A program made the translations under genes and the position numbers. This document shows, piece after piece, positions 1 through 64,000 of a stretch of 64,000 nt of DNA; within the stretch, counting starts at the first letter, position 1; every line of letters starts with the position of its first letter. Where the stretch lies: contig JAGFBZ010002117.1 of NCBI GenBank assembly GCA_018398805.1, forward strand, positions 630,001 through 694,000, written 5' to 3'. This stretch comes from Hirundichthys speculiger. Lineage: Eukaryota > Chordata > Actinopteri > Beloniformes > Exocoetidae. The notes beneath the pieces were generated by a model. That model worked only from the letters and a program-made list of their open reading frames with translations, searched no databases and was not told the DNA's origin.

Positions 1-214
1 AAGAAAGAAGGTATTAAAACTTGTCCTCGATGATGTGAGAAACTGATAAAATCAAAAGACTGCACCAGTTGGCATTCTTCTTCTTCTTCTTCTTCTTCTT
101 TTTGCATCAAGAATCCATTTATACATCAGTTTTTGCTTATCTGGGATATTTTCTCGAGGGTCAGGAGCCCGACTCTCCCACCAGCCACCTGCTGCAGATA
201 ACAACAGGAGATTT

Positions 215-360
215 TCTCGCTCCCGGGTCCTCGGTCTGCCCCGAGGCCTCCTTCCAATGGGGATGTGCCCAGAACGCTTGGAGGACATCTGGCAGAGCAG
301 ATGCTCACACCTCCCTAACTGGCTCCCAGTTAGAGTGTGGCGCTCTGCCCCTCACCAGCC
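215..360. repeat. Likely dispersed repeat fragment
   Basis: The wording around 235-350 (CCCGAGGCCTCCTTCCAATG, then CCCAGAACGC and a TGGCTCCCAGTTAGAGTGTG stretch) resembles a retroelement-derived segment common in fish genomes. The class is uncertain. A (TTC)n tract at 76-100 precedes it. The rest of 1-742 shows no gene I recognise. Confidence 0.35.
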
Positions 361-742
361 CCCGAGGTTTAGCCAAACCACCCTTTGAAGAAAGCCCATT
401 TGAACAGCTTGGTTTTTTTTCTTTCAGCGAATGCCCCTGGTTCAGGATCAAAACGAGGACTGGATCGAGAGCTGAGCGGCTCTGACCCCCCCGACTGTAG
501 GATCTACCATTCTGCTCTCGGGTTCAAACTTACAGCTGGGTTATCACTGGTCACTGAAGAGTTTCAGGGGACGAGCTCAACAGCCGTCTATGTGGTTTGG
601 GCCAAATTAGAATATTCGTTGGTTCCCATTCACCGAATGAGGAAAAGGACGTAGCGTCAAACCCAATCCGTTTTAGGGCCATGAGAGATTTTCCTCTCTG
701 TCGCTGTGGCAAAAACTTTGAGAAACAGATGACTTTTTAGAG

Positions 743-2245
743 CAGTCCCAAAGTCCCAATTCCCAAAGTGTGGACCGTTGTGGTACTGCAGGTGGGCCGT
801 GAGAGGTCATTAAAGTTAAACAAATCCTCGATCTTTTTTAAATATGTTTTTAATTACTGTAAAATACTCATGAAATTAAAAAAAAAACATTTAGAAGTAA
901 TAAAACAAACCAGTTAAGTAGTTATTCTACTGTCATCTTAATTTAATATGACAAGTCTAACCTTAGTTGTTGACTCCTTACATTAATATCTGAACATTGC
1001 TTCTAGTCAGCGTTGCCAGGTGTACGATAATAATCATATTTGTAGGATAATTTGGCCCTCTGTACGATCAATAATCCAAAAAAAAAGGCCAAATGTACGA
1101 TAATTTGACTATTTCACATTATTGCCTGCCGCAACTGTCTGCCGGAGTTTTTTTTTTTTTTGTGAACCCCGAAGGCATCTGTTCCCATGTGACATCAGCT
1201 AGTTGCTGACATGTTTCCAGCAACTAGCATGATAGGCTGAATGGTCAGCTTCGCCCGCTATTTAACACTGGAGTGATTAAGGGTGAAATCCAATTCCTCC
1301 CTTAACCCTCAATCTCAACCCTCAATCTCAAAAATGCGCGCTCCCGCTAAGTGCCAGTGCTGTCCCGATTCTAAGAACGTCAACTTAAGGGACAAGTTTA
1401 AGGGCTGTATCGCCCTCAAAATTGAGATTCTCCGGCACCACCCTTGGTAGTAAGGGCTACCCAGAAGGCATTGGGTAATTTAGCCAAGACATCTTCGAAA
1501 AGGATGGTGACAAAAAAAGTTAGCTACAAAAGTATCTTCGTAGTTCTTAAAGATATAAATGTTACGAAACCATCTTGTTGTCTTTGTTTGAGACTTTATT
1601 TCATGGATTAACATCGTTGTTGCGTAACATTTATTTTTTTACTTTACGATGTTTGCTGCCGGACCGGCGGTCCTGGCCGGCTTCATGTTACTTGTATACC
1701 TTGTTGTGTAGGGACAGAGGACTGAATAATATATCCTCTTTAGTGTTATTTGCTAATATTATTTAGATATATTGAACTGATTTTGAACTAATATTATTCT
1801 TTTCAATACTTTCTTTCTTTTTTACTTTCTTTTCAATACAGAATACAGAGACAACACGGGCTCTGATACATTTCAGTCTGAAGACGTAACTGCACTCGAG
1901 GGGTGTCCCATTTCTAACTCACAAGATAGCACTTACACTTTGGAGGGTTTAGATGGAGGGCCAAAAATTGATGGTTAAGAGTTGAGATTGAGGGTTTAGA
2001 GAGGAATGTGAATTCTCCCAATATTTGACTATAGCGCATCATTGGGCTTGTTATTTTGGTTATGACAGATGTACAATAATTTTCCCCAAAATATGATAAC
2101 TTTGAGTCTCTGGTACGATAATTCTACATTTCCCACCTGGCAACGCTGCTTCTAGTCCTGTATATTGACCACAGTTGTGATTAAAGGTTTGGGTGGGCCA
2201 TTTCTAATTGGGCCTTGGTATTCTGAAGTTCGGGAATGGCTGCTG
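743..2245 (-). mobile_element. hAT-like repeat, interrupted by a second hAT-like element
   Basis: The outer parts (about 743-999 and 2157-2245) match, in reverse, the complete copy at 38686-39069. Shared stretches include TTCCCAAAGTGTGG at one end and GAAGTTCGGGAATGGCTGCTG at the other, plus an interior rich in TTAATTACTGTAAAA-like sequence. The middle is the 1008-2148 insertion. I see no coding capacity and no clear target duplication for the outer copy. Confidence 0.65.
1008..2148. mobile_element. hAT-like element with perfect 8-bp target duplication
   Basis: It starts CAGCGTTGCCAGG and ends with the exact inverse CCTGGCAACGCTG. It is flanked on both sides by CTTCTAGT (1000-1007 and 2149-2156), a perfect 8-bp duplication as hAT transposition makes. 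CAG...CTG termini fit hAT. Length is 1,141 bp. The ORFs inside are short (63 codons at most), so it is non-autonomous or decayed. It is inserted in the older repeat 743-2245. Confidence 0.8.
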
Positions 2246-2358
2246 TAGGGGATGAATAACCGCTGGGACACGTGGAACCCTCCTGAAAAGGTGTTGGCAG
2301 GTCTTTGGAAGCACAGTAACGGTTGAGGAAAGATCACGCATGTGTGACTGGGCCATAC

Positions 2359-56083
<53,725 letters not shown>

Positions 56084-56985
56084 CTAGAAAGAAAGAGTAA
56101 AAATAGAGTGCATGAGTTAAACATCTGATGTTCAGAGTAATATGAAGTGTTTGTCGGTATAATCCTGATGTCCACTCGTGTTTATGGAAACCCAGTCGTC
56201 AGAAGATCTGACAACTGAATCTCAACATTCCTTCATTTCCAAAACATGTTTTATCGAACAAGCATATTTTAGAGACTGGGAGGGTGGGGGGTGAGGGGGG
56301 TCTACAACTTGGTACCTTCAACTGAGAGGTCCCAGTCTCTGGTAGGGAAACTCGTTTTATGTTGGATATGACGGCTTTACTCTGAGTCCGGTCTGGTTGC
56401 GTCTGAACAGCAGAGCTGTTTTCATGCAGGAGAAGTTGCCTGAGCTTTGCCATCATTTTTCTGCTCTCTCAGGATATATGATTTCTTCAGCTTTCAACAG
56501 GATTCAGCCTTTATACAAGAAACTCCAGTAAAACACCAATGGATTCCTATATGAAAGCCTGGATTATTGACTACTTTACACACAGACTGCAGTTCGTAAA
56601 AATGACGGGTTGTTCATCTGAGCGGGAGGTCAGTCATCTCCAGGAATGACTCTGCTGTTGTGGGGTGTATCAGCGGCAGACAGGAGGCCGAGTACAGAGA
56701 ACTGGTGGACCGCTTTGTGGTGCAACAACGCTTTGTGTGGGAACAATTACTTCATCTTGAAAGTGAACAAAAGAGTGGAAACCAACACGAAGGAGGATTG
56801 GGAACAAGCTGAACAGCATTTCATCCTGGTTAGAAGAGGTGGAGGGGGTGGAGAACAGCAGGCATGGCCGCATTAAAAGAATGGGCTGAACGGGCTGCAG
56901 CCCCGGGCCTCGCCACTAGGGGGGGCCGCCGTTTACAGGCATTGTCAAATGACTAATATTAAAAGAAGTAGAAAAAAATCGAGCA

Positions 56986-57209
56986 AAAATGTCGAGTCAA
57001 AGGAAACACGATAGTGGTGCAAAAATTGCAAGCATTAAAAAAAGGAGAGAGTGACGGATATAATTCAGAAAACACAGAAACTAACCAATATATGGAGTAA
57101 CCAGCCTGCTACAGCTACTACCAGCAAAGAAGCAACTGTCAACGTTAGCGATGAACAGCAAGGGGCCACTGACCAAGCAAGCACAGTTAGCGCCTCTGCT
57201 AGCAATCAG
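56986..57209 (+). pseudogene. hAT transposase N-terminal remnant
   Basis: ATGTCGAGTCAAAGGAAACA begins MSSQRKHDSGAKIASIKKRR, then a frameshift leads to KTQKLTNIWSNQPATATTSK, EATVNVSDEQQG and STVSASASNQ. This resembles the N-terminus of fish ZMYM/TTF-type zinc-finger hAT transposases as I recall them. The remainder is replaced by a miniature-element insertion. Confidence 0.5.
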
Positions 57210-57600
57210 TTCTTCCTTTTCACATTTCTGACAACTCCTGAAAATGTCATCAAAATCCATCCATAACTTTTTGAGTTATCTTGAACACATCCTCAGCAGC
57301 GGCTGTGCGCACAGCTGCGCCAAGACGCACAGCTGCGCTAAGACGCATAGCCGCTCCCAGCCGCTCCCAGCCGCTCCCAGCGGCTCCCAGCGGCTCTCGT
57401 GGCTCTGCCTGAGCGTGTTTACCGGGAGCGCACCAACTATCTGGGACCTTCAGGTAGCCGATAGGAATTGTCTGTGTAAGAATATTTTTACCTCCGCCAA
57501 GGAGGTAATGTTTTCCGGCGTGTTTTTGCTGGCGTTTATCTGTCTGTCTGTGTACAAGATAAATCAAAAAGTTATGGATGGATTTTGATGAAATAGCCCT
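57205..57600. repeat. Inverted pieces of CCTCCGCC family around a GC-rich block
   Basis: The left piece has TTTCTGACAACTCCTGAAAA and the right piece, reversed, ACCTCCGCCAAGGAGGTAAT and TTATGGATGGATTTTGATGA. Between them, 57295-57415 is GC-rich with CAGCCGCTCC repeats. Confidence 0.6.
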
Positions 57601-58933
57601 TCAAGCAATCTGTAAATCTCTATTTGGAATCCACTGGAAACGTGTTTCGCTTTTTTTTGCAAATTATTCGGCCACGAATCATCATCTTTCACACGGGAGG
57701 TTTTCAGATTGGAAGCAGTCCGTTGAACGGGTGGAGATGCATGAAGCGGGTCAGCCTCACCGTAATGCAGTGCTCACCTGCCTGCTCGCACACAGGTGCG
57801 TGGGATGGACGCGGGGCTGCAGGATTAACTCAAACATGAGGCTAATTACTGGAGAGAGGTACTGCGTAGAATCGTTGCAGTGATTACATTTTTGTCAGAG
57901 CGTGGGCTTGCATTCCGCGGAGACAACCAACCACTGGGCAGAAGAAGAAGAAAGAAGAAGAGCAGAAAACGGGCATTTTGAAGTCACTTGGTGAGTCACG
58001 TTTTTTTCTGACGGGCTCCCTGCCGTTAATTGTAAAATAGTTTAGTGTGTTTCTGCAGTTTTTACTAATTTTCAAAACAGAAATGTTCTAAACATTAAGC
58101 ACCTTTCAAAAATCAGGTAATTTCAAAGTTGTTTGGGCTCAACATGCTGTTCTTAATAGCAAATGCATTTATTACCTTTTTCTGGAATGATTTGCCCAAG
58201 TCATCAATCATTTCTCACTCTATTCTCTATATTTCAAGTAGGCTAGGCCTCTACTGTAGGTCAGCTATATTCAGATAGGCTACATCTTGATTTTCATCAT
58301 TATTTTGTCAGCTTTGTCAACACTACTGCAATGAACCATGTTAATAAATCTATAATTTAATTGAAATTAATTGAATTGAATTGAAATATTATTGCCAGTT
58401 CGCTTGAAAGGGTACTGTGTGTCATTGTAGGCCTATGCTAGGTTACTGTCTGCGCTGGTGTGTCAGTGGGTTTGTGTGATGTCATCATGCGTCAGGGCAC
58501 GATATGAAGGGCCTCATCCTGGTAATCAGCCCCGGGCCTCAGAATGTGTTAATGCGGCCCTGACAGCAGGAACCTGGGTTTTCACCTGGACGACAGACCC
58601 ACTCTCCGAACAACACACGAACGATGGTGAACTGGGCTGAGAATACATTTAATCAGGATAAAAAGTAGGTAAAACTAGAAAACTGTGTCATTTATGGGAG
58701 GATTTTACAAGCCAGCAAAACAAATGAAATGTCCCTTATAATTCATCACTGCAGATTAAAAGCCTGAAGTGTTTCAGATTTATCAGATTTAATTGATTTT
58801 GCATTTACCACCAATCACGACAGCAAAGTAACAACCATAGTTACTTTTCAGGGGCAGTAGCCCTGTAATCTGTTCAGATATTTCTGAAAGTCCCATTACC
58901 CAACACTAAAGACAATAAAACAACAATAACGAT

Positions 58934-59336
58934 TAGGGCTGGGCAACGATTACAATTTTTAATTGCGATTAATCGCATGATTTCCCTGATTAATCACGGT
59001 TAATCGCATTGTATACGCAAAATCAAATAATGAATTCAAAAGTAGTGTAAAGGTCACTTTTATTTAAATGTTCTGCTGCCATATGAACTAAAGCTTATTG
59101 AAACTGCCAGGGCATTAATGTCATCCTTTTTTTATAGAAAATAAAAAAATCTACCAACAAAATCCTGAACCACAATCATAAAATTAAAACAGGTAATTTC
59201 TGAGGTAACAGCAGAAACCTTTAACGGGGAGTTCAACTTGTCAGTTGTTACAAATAACCTTGTTTCTGTTGAATCCTCCGTCTGGAGAACTTTAAAATGA
59301 AAATGTCCATGTTAAAGTTCTGTAACTTTATCAATC
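58934..59336 (+). mobile_element. hAT-like repeat family A, copy 4, 3' truncated
   Basis: It starts TAGGGCTGGGCAACGATTAC and ends near GTAACTTTATCAATCC, where the other copies continue. It has no other end. Confidence 0.7.
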
Positions 59337-59340
59337 CTCA

Positions 59341-60507
59341 ATTATCAGCGTATCATTTGTTTTTATGAAATTAACATATTTCCCTTGGATGTATCTTCTT
59401 TTCTCAGTTCCACCAGGTGCACGATTTCAAGAGTAATGGAGATCATTGTTCTTGGGTTACAGGACTAAAGAGAAAAGTCTTGATTTATTTATTTTTATTA
59501 AGGATCAAATATATCTAAATAGGAAAAAAAAAGTTAATGACTCTTAGAAAATCTTTCCTCCCATCCCTCAAACATAATCTGCTTTGCAATACCACAACTG
59601 CAGCTGCATCTTTTTTTTTTTTTTTTTTTTTTTTGCATTTACACCCATATAAGAAGATTACATATAAGGAAGATTTTCCAGGCACCGACAGAGCTTGTCC
59701 CTGTACTTTCAGGAGCTCGGTGAGCTGAGGGAGTTACTGAGGAGCTGATGAAGGAAGCCTCCTGCCCAGATGGATAATCACATACGAACCATCATCGTCA
59801 CTATCAGAGGAGCAGACGCTCTGGTTTTTACTCACAGGCAGAGTCGTGGGAGGCTTTTAATATTTAATAAGTTATCATTCACATCTGCTACGAGGGCCAC
59901 AGGTGAGAAGTTGCACTTTTGAAGCGCCGTGTGCCTCAGTCCAGCGTGTCATCGCTTCTAAATCATTTCATCGATCGCCTCTCATGTTACGGATACACGT
60001 TGGAATAATGTATCAAAGCTGAGTGCAGCCGTTTATAGAAACGTGTCCAATTTTAGTTTTACGGGGGGCAGTGTTAAACACATTGAGATTAATGCACTTA
60101 TCTTAGCTCATGCACAATATACGAAGGATATTAAGCGTTTTTTGCCATCCCACACTCTTTAAGTGACTTTGACAGCTGTGACGGGAGCCGAGGCAGCGTT
60201 ATTGTGGCTCTGAGGGGAGAGGATGTGTCCCACTTTACAACCTCTGCTCCATTGGAGGGTTGGGATGAGTTTAACTATTCATGAGCCAGTTCTCATTACC
60301 TTTTATTCCATACTCTACAAGTATCATTAAGCTGCATTTTAAACGGGGCCAATTACGCCGCAGCTTAAGCACAAACATCTCTGCAGAATTTGCGGCACGC
60401 GAATATATTTTTAATGGATTTTTCAGCACCTAAAGCAGCATTTTAAACCAGCTCACTGAATGTCCTACATCTTTTGAATCCTGCATCGCATTTTTAATCT
60501 GCATTTA
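59341..60507. other. Intron or 5' flank, repeat-poor
   Basis: Apart from a T-run at 59611-59634, 59690-60480 is free of recognised repeats and moderate in composition. It would be my first choice for a conserved regulatory element, but the sequence alone does not prove this. Confidence 0.35.
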
Positions 60508-60767
60508 CTAGAGCTGGGCGATACTGGGAATTTTGATATCGAACCAATACCAAGTAAATACAGGGCCTGTATCGCCGATACCAATACCGATACCGATACC
60601 GATACTTTTGTGATTTTTTTTTTTTTTTTTTTTTTTTCTTTGGATTATTTTGTTAAAGCCAAGAATAGAATTTCGTCATACTTTATGTCTTCAACATTTT
60701 TGTGTAAATATTCCTTGGAGTTAAATTTCTGTTCATAATGTTTTTTTCTAGTCCACCTTTTATAATA
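60508..60767. repeat. hAT-like repeat start with (CCGATA)n
   Basis: TAGAGCTGGGCGATACTGGG is followed by ATATCGAACC and several CCGATACCGATA units, then a 25-base T run. The other end is not clear. The pogo-like element at 60768 interrupts it. Confidence 0.5.
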
Positions 60768-61155
60768 CAGTGATCCCTCACCAATTCGTGCTTTAAGTTC
60801 CACGGTTTTAGTTATTCGCAGATTTTTTTCAGAAATATATTAATATTAAAAAAAATTAAGAAAAAATTGTGGAAACATCACAGGATGTTGTGAGCGTTCT
60901 CTCGCAGCAAAGAAATGTTGTGAGCCAGCCTGGCCCTTTAAGAAGGTGACCTTATGGGTAATGGTGTGGCCTTATGGGTAATGTAGTGTGTGTGTCATGG
61001 GACGGCAGAATGAAAACGAGGTTAGATGAAAGAGCGGTTTGTTTACTACGGTTCAGAGACCAGAGGCTGTGAAGGTAACAGAAAGACCACAGTTGAGCCT
61101 TTGCCTTGTTTCGCTGCAGTGTCTCCCATTAAATGCGAAAAATAAGGGATCATTG
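60768..61155. mobile_element. Pogo-like element, second copy
   Basis: It begins CAGTGATCCCTCACC and ends AATAAGGGATCATTG, flanked by TA. It matches 45189-45683 along much of its length. No ORF. Confidence 0.7.
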
Positions 61156-62192
61156 TATATCTTTCAATACTTGTGTAATTTTGTTTGCACTGTGTTCCTG
61201 TTGCTTTAACTCTAAAAATATCCCTGTCGTGGGATAAATAAAGGATTATCTAATGTTATTTTATCTTAGATAACACCTTTTAATGGGATACATGACATGT
61301 ACTGGGTTATTTCAAGGTCTTAACTATATTTTTTTTAGTTGGCTCCAGTAACATTTGACTTAAGTACTTTAAAAGTTAATATGAGTTGATGCTGAAGATG
61401 ACCACTCTGATCTACCTGAATAGTCTCTGTTGGAAAGAAAAAAAATATTATTTTCGGATTGATATTTGGATCGATCTGCCCACCTCTCGCATTCATACTT
61501 TAAAATGAATAAATAGATCAACTTCACTGTTGTGAACCCGCTGCACTCGTCAGCTCTGTCAGCCGCTGACTCGCTCTGCTGGATGTGGGCTGACGGCTTT
61601 TTACACCGGACGATTAAGACAACATGCACCAGCAAGCGAAAGTGAGTGATACAGGCGTAAAAGAAATTCTCTGTAACATTTGCAGTGTGTTTTAGTGGCT
61701 CTTTGACCTATTGAAACCTGCTTCTTCCTCTGTGCATTTACTGGTGCTGTTAGCAGATGGAATAGATGTTTTCTGCTGATAGCAACGCTGCAACGGCCTA
61801 CGTGAGCAGCAGGGAGATCATTATAGAAGCAACCTGTAGCAAAACTGCACTGTTTTGACCTGTATGTATACATGTATTCACCTCATTGATATGAGTGGGC
61901 CCAGAACTCAGCGGGACATTTCCAGGTGGACTGGAGGAAAAGGGAGCCGAGCTAAAAAAGCAAAATGATCTCTGTCCCAACCGCCACTCAATGGTCGTAA
62001 GTCGTGAGTATTGGGGTTACGAGCGGCAGACATGAGCTTTCATCATTATGCGGCTGGGCTGAGCCTTAACGATGGGTTTGGAGGGCTCAGAGTGCGGTCG
62101 CTGCTCATCCACATCCAGAGGAGCCCGCTGACGTGGTAGCAGAGGAAGTGTATCAGACACGTCCCACCAGAAAGAAGACCTCAGATCAGACT
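61156..62192. other. Intron or flank, no gene recognised
   Basis: No repeat or exon is assigned. The stretch 62000-62180 is moderately GC-rich, but I could not match it to the expected first exon of grip2. Confidence 0.35.
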
Positions 62193-63345
62193 AGGGCTGT
62201 AGCGATACACTAATATCACAATACGATATGATGCACGATATTCGGCTCACGATACGATAAACAGTGGTACCTCTATTTACGAAATTAATTGGTTCTGGAA
62301 GTAGTTTTGTAACCTGAAAATTTTGTAAGTAGAAACGCGTTTTCCATGTAAATGCCCTAATCCGTTCCAAGCCCCCCAAAATTCGAACATAATTTTTAAA
62401 ATAAATTATAAATAATACATGAAATTACATAAAAACCTGTAAGAAATACATGTTAGAACTAGAAAAGCACTCAGAGAGCGCAGATCTCCACCAAGCGCGA
62501 CAATTATCGACAATTTGAAAGTGATCCAGAATCCAGGATTTCTTCAAGATCAGACCCAAAATGAAATCAGTTCTTTCTTTTCACATTTCTGACAACTCCT
62601 GAAAATGTAATCAAAATCCATCCACAAATTTTTGAGTTATCTTGAACACAGACAGACAGATAAACGCCGGCAAAAACATAACCTCCTTGGCGGAGGTCAA
62701 AATAGTTTGTTTACCTGGGTTGCTGGGTTACGCTCATACAGCCAATGGGATGCCAGGAAGATGCTAAGCGATAGCCAATGGCAGAGCTCGGACGCACCGC
62801 TTTCAAACCGAGATACAGAGCTGACAGCTATGTTTACGTTCAGTAAACTCTGGGAGCTACGAGTAGCAGCGCTACTGGATTTTTGCCTTTCGTATCCTGA
62901 AATTTCTTTTGTAACAAGAGGCAATATTTTCCCGTTCAGGCGTTTCGTAACCTGAAAATTTCGTATGTAGAGACGTTCGTAAGTAGTGGTACTGCTGTGT
63001 ATCGATATTTATCTTACAATACATTTACATCATTTTCCGAAAGATTTTAAAGGGACAAAGTGATTTTGGTGACATCTTGTGAGTGTTTCAATGACTTTGT
63101 TTGAATTTATTGAACTGAAAGCATCAATTACACATTATATGGCTGACAGGCAGCTCGTAAATGCTGGATAAAATGAATAAAAAATGTGTTGAGAAAAATA
63201 GTTTCATTTATTTAAACAGTGCAAATTGTTGCTTGCAAGCTTTTAAAGGCGGGACACGGGGGTTTTGGAAGAAGCTTAGAATATCGATACCCACGGCTGA
63301 AAAATCGATACTCTCTGGGGAAATAAAATATCGATATATAGATAA
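62193..63345 (-). mobile_element. hAT-like repeat family B, copy 3, triply nested host
   Basis: It starts TAGGGCTGTAGCGATACACT and resumes after an insertion at GTATCGATATTTATCTTAC. It ends near AAAATATCGATATATA, missing the terminal GAGCTCTA-like end. It is the reverse of 11897-12331. The insert is 62262-62997. Confidence 0.7.
62262..62997. mobile_element. Composite repeat C, copy 2, inside family B hAT
   Basis: It starts CAGTGGTACCTCTATTTACG and ends CGTAAGTAGTGGTACTGCTG, a recognisable inverted end pair. It contains a CCTCCGCC-family block at about 62455-62697 that starts CTAGAAAAGCACTC and ends CCTTGGCGGAGG. Confidence 0.65.
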
Positions 63346-64000
63346 GACCCAAGTTTGGCAACGCTTCCATGTCCTGCCTCATCCCACGTCGGTCTTCCCT
63401 TTTCTCCCGGGTCAAAACATTAAAGGGGCTCGTCTGGATTTCTTGCATTGCTGCATGAAACAGTTCGAGAATATCACAGAGTTGTTTTTCTCCCCATCCT
63501 CCGACTGGGTGGTTTGCTTCCAGCCACTTTAATACATAAAGTGTTTCCCAATCAACAATTTCCATACATGACATATTTTCCTGGACCCCCTAACAGCTCT
63601 GAAAAATGCAGCGCTTTCAAACTGGCGAAGCCTCGAAAACAGCCCTCTTCCCAGCAGTGACAAAGAAAACGAGGCCATTGTTGTTGTGTCTCAGAGTTTT
63701 ACGATCCTCTCAGAGGTGTGATAAGTTTAATAATTCATATGGTGTGGATTCAGTTTGGCTTCAAACCACATTCATAAGTTATCCGGCTGACTGCCTTCCT
63801 GCTGCGGGGCTGTCGCAGCCATAATGGGCCCTAGAGGATGCTCATCAGTTCACACATGCACGCACACAGTCAGAAAGTCATGAACAAAAGCTAACAGCAC
63901 ACAATGATGCAAATGCAAATACAAAAAATAAAAAAAAAACCTGCATGTGTACAAGGAACAGAAGTGCATGCAAATAAAACTCATTCAGAATCAAACAGGG
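63346..64000. other. Window end, no feature recognised
   Basis: No exon, repeat or RNA gene is recognised. The upstream part of grip2 should continue past base 64000. Confidence 0.4.

Larger units (their letters stand above)
56863..58562 (+). mobile_element. hAT transposon with perfect target duplication
   Basis: It starts CATGGCCGCATTAA and ends TTAATGCGGCCCTG, with both flanks ACAGCAGG (56855-56862 and 58563-58570). CCCCGGGCCTC occurs near both ends. The 1,700-bp element carries a broken transposase start and, within 57205-57600, two pieces of the CCTCCGCC family. Confidence 0.82.

Noticed and set aside
69..485. 138-codon plus-strand ORF starting MAFFFFFFFFF
   Set aside because: Driven by a TTC microsatellite and repeat-like DNA; no domain recognised.
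59750..59850. Minus-strand SVCSSDSDDDGSYV-like reading as the first grip2 exon
   Set aside because: No match to the known N-terminus, no suitable splice donor found.

Overview
The window looks like nuclear DNA of a bony (teleost-like) fish. It has spliced protein-coding exons with GT-AG introns, no compact operons, and dense DNA transposons and retroelement fragments of the kinds common in ray-finned fish (hAT, Tc1, pogo-like, L2-type LINEs, Ty3/Gypsy, Penelope-like, a tRNA-derived SINE).

The only cellular gene I can support runs on the minus strand across almost the whole window. It is a GRIP-family multi-PDZ scaffold, best matched to GRIP2 (glutamate receptor-interacting protein 2). I place 16 exons between 56083 and 2359, about 2,038 coding bases or 679 residues, and every splice junction keeps the reading frame. 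In gene order they encode an N-terminal linker (56006-56083), PDZ1 (46131-46266, 45907-46052), PDZ2 (42233-42313, 41846-41921, 35490-35635), PDZ3 (35101-35248, 32053-32222), a Ser/Pro-rich and basic linker (26137-26271, 25867-26019, start of 25611-25797), PDZ4 (25611-25797, 13446-13591), PDZ5 (10773-10853, 5364-5427, 3851-3996) and the first half of PDZ6 (2359-2503). The start codon exon(s) were not found and probably lie beyond 64000. The rest of PDZ6, PDZ7 and the C-terminus lie left of base 1.

The other 97 percent is introns, largely transposons, often nested. At least eight hAT-like elements have recognisable 8-bp target duplications, three of them perfect (1008-2148, 43786-44894, 56863-58562). 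A Tc1-type element (22713-24338) sits inside an older hAT repeat whose uninterrupted relative is at 11897-12331. A TTAA-flanked element (32353-33256) carries a small ORF. Pogo-like TA-flanked elements lie at 43325-44960, 45189-45683 and 60768-61155. An 11-bp minisatellite of nearly 3 kb was split by a hAT insertion (17040-19055 and 20701-21440), and a 20-bp minisatellite fills 36210-37225.

The most notable local feature is a four-copy 30-bp tandem repeat at 31941-32060. It straddles the splice donor of the second PDZ3 exon, so the donor is repeated in frame. I see no microbial, viral or CRISPR-like system and no clear undescribed pathway; the new points concern splice-site duplication, nested transposition and minisatellite structure.
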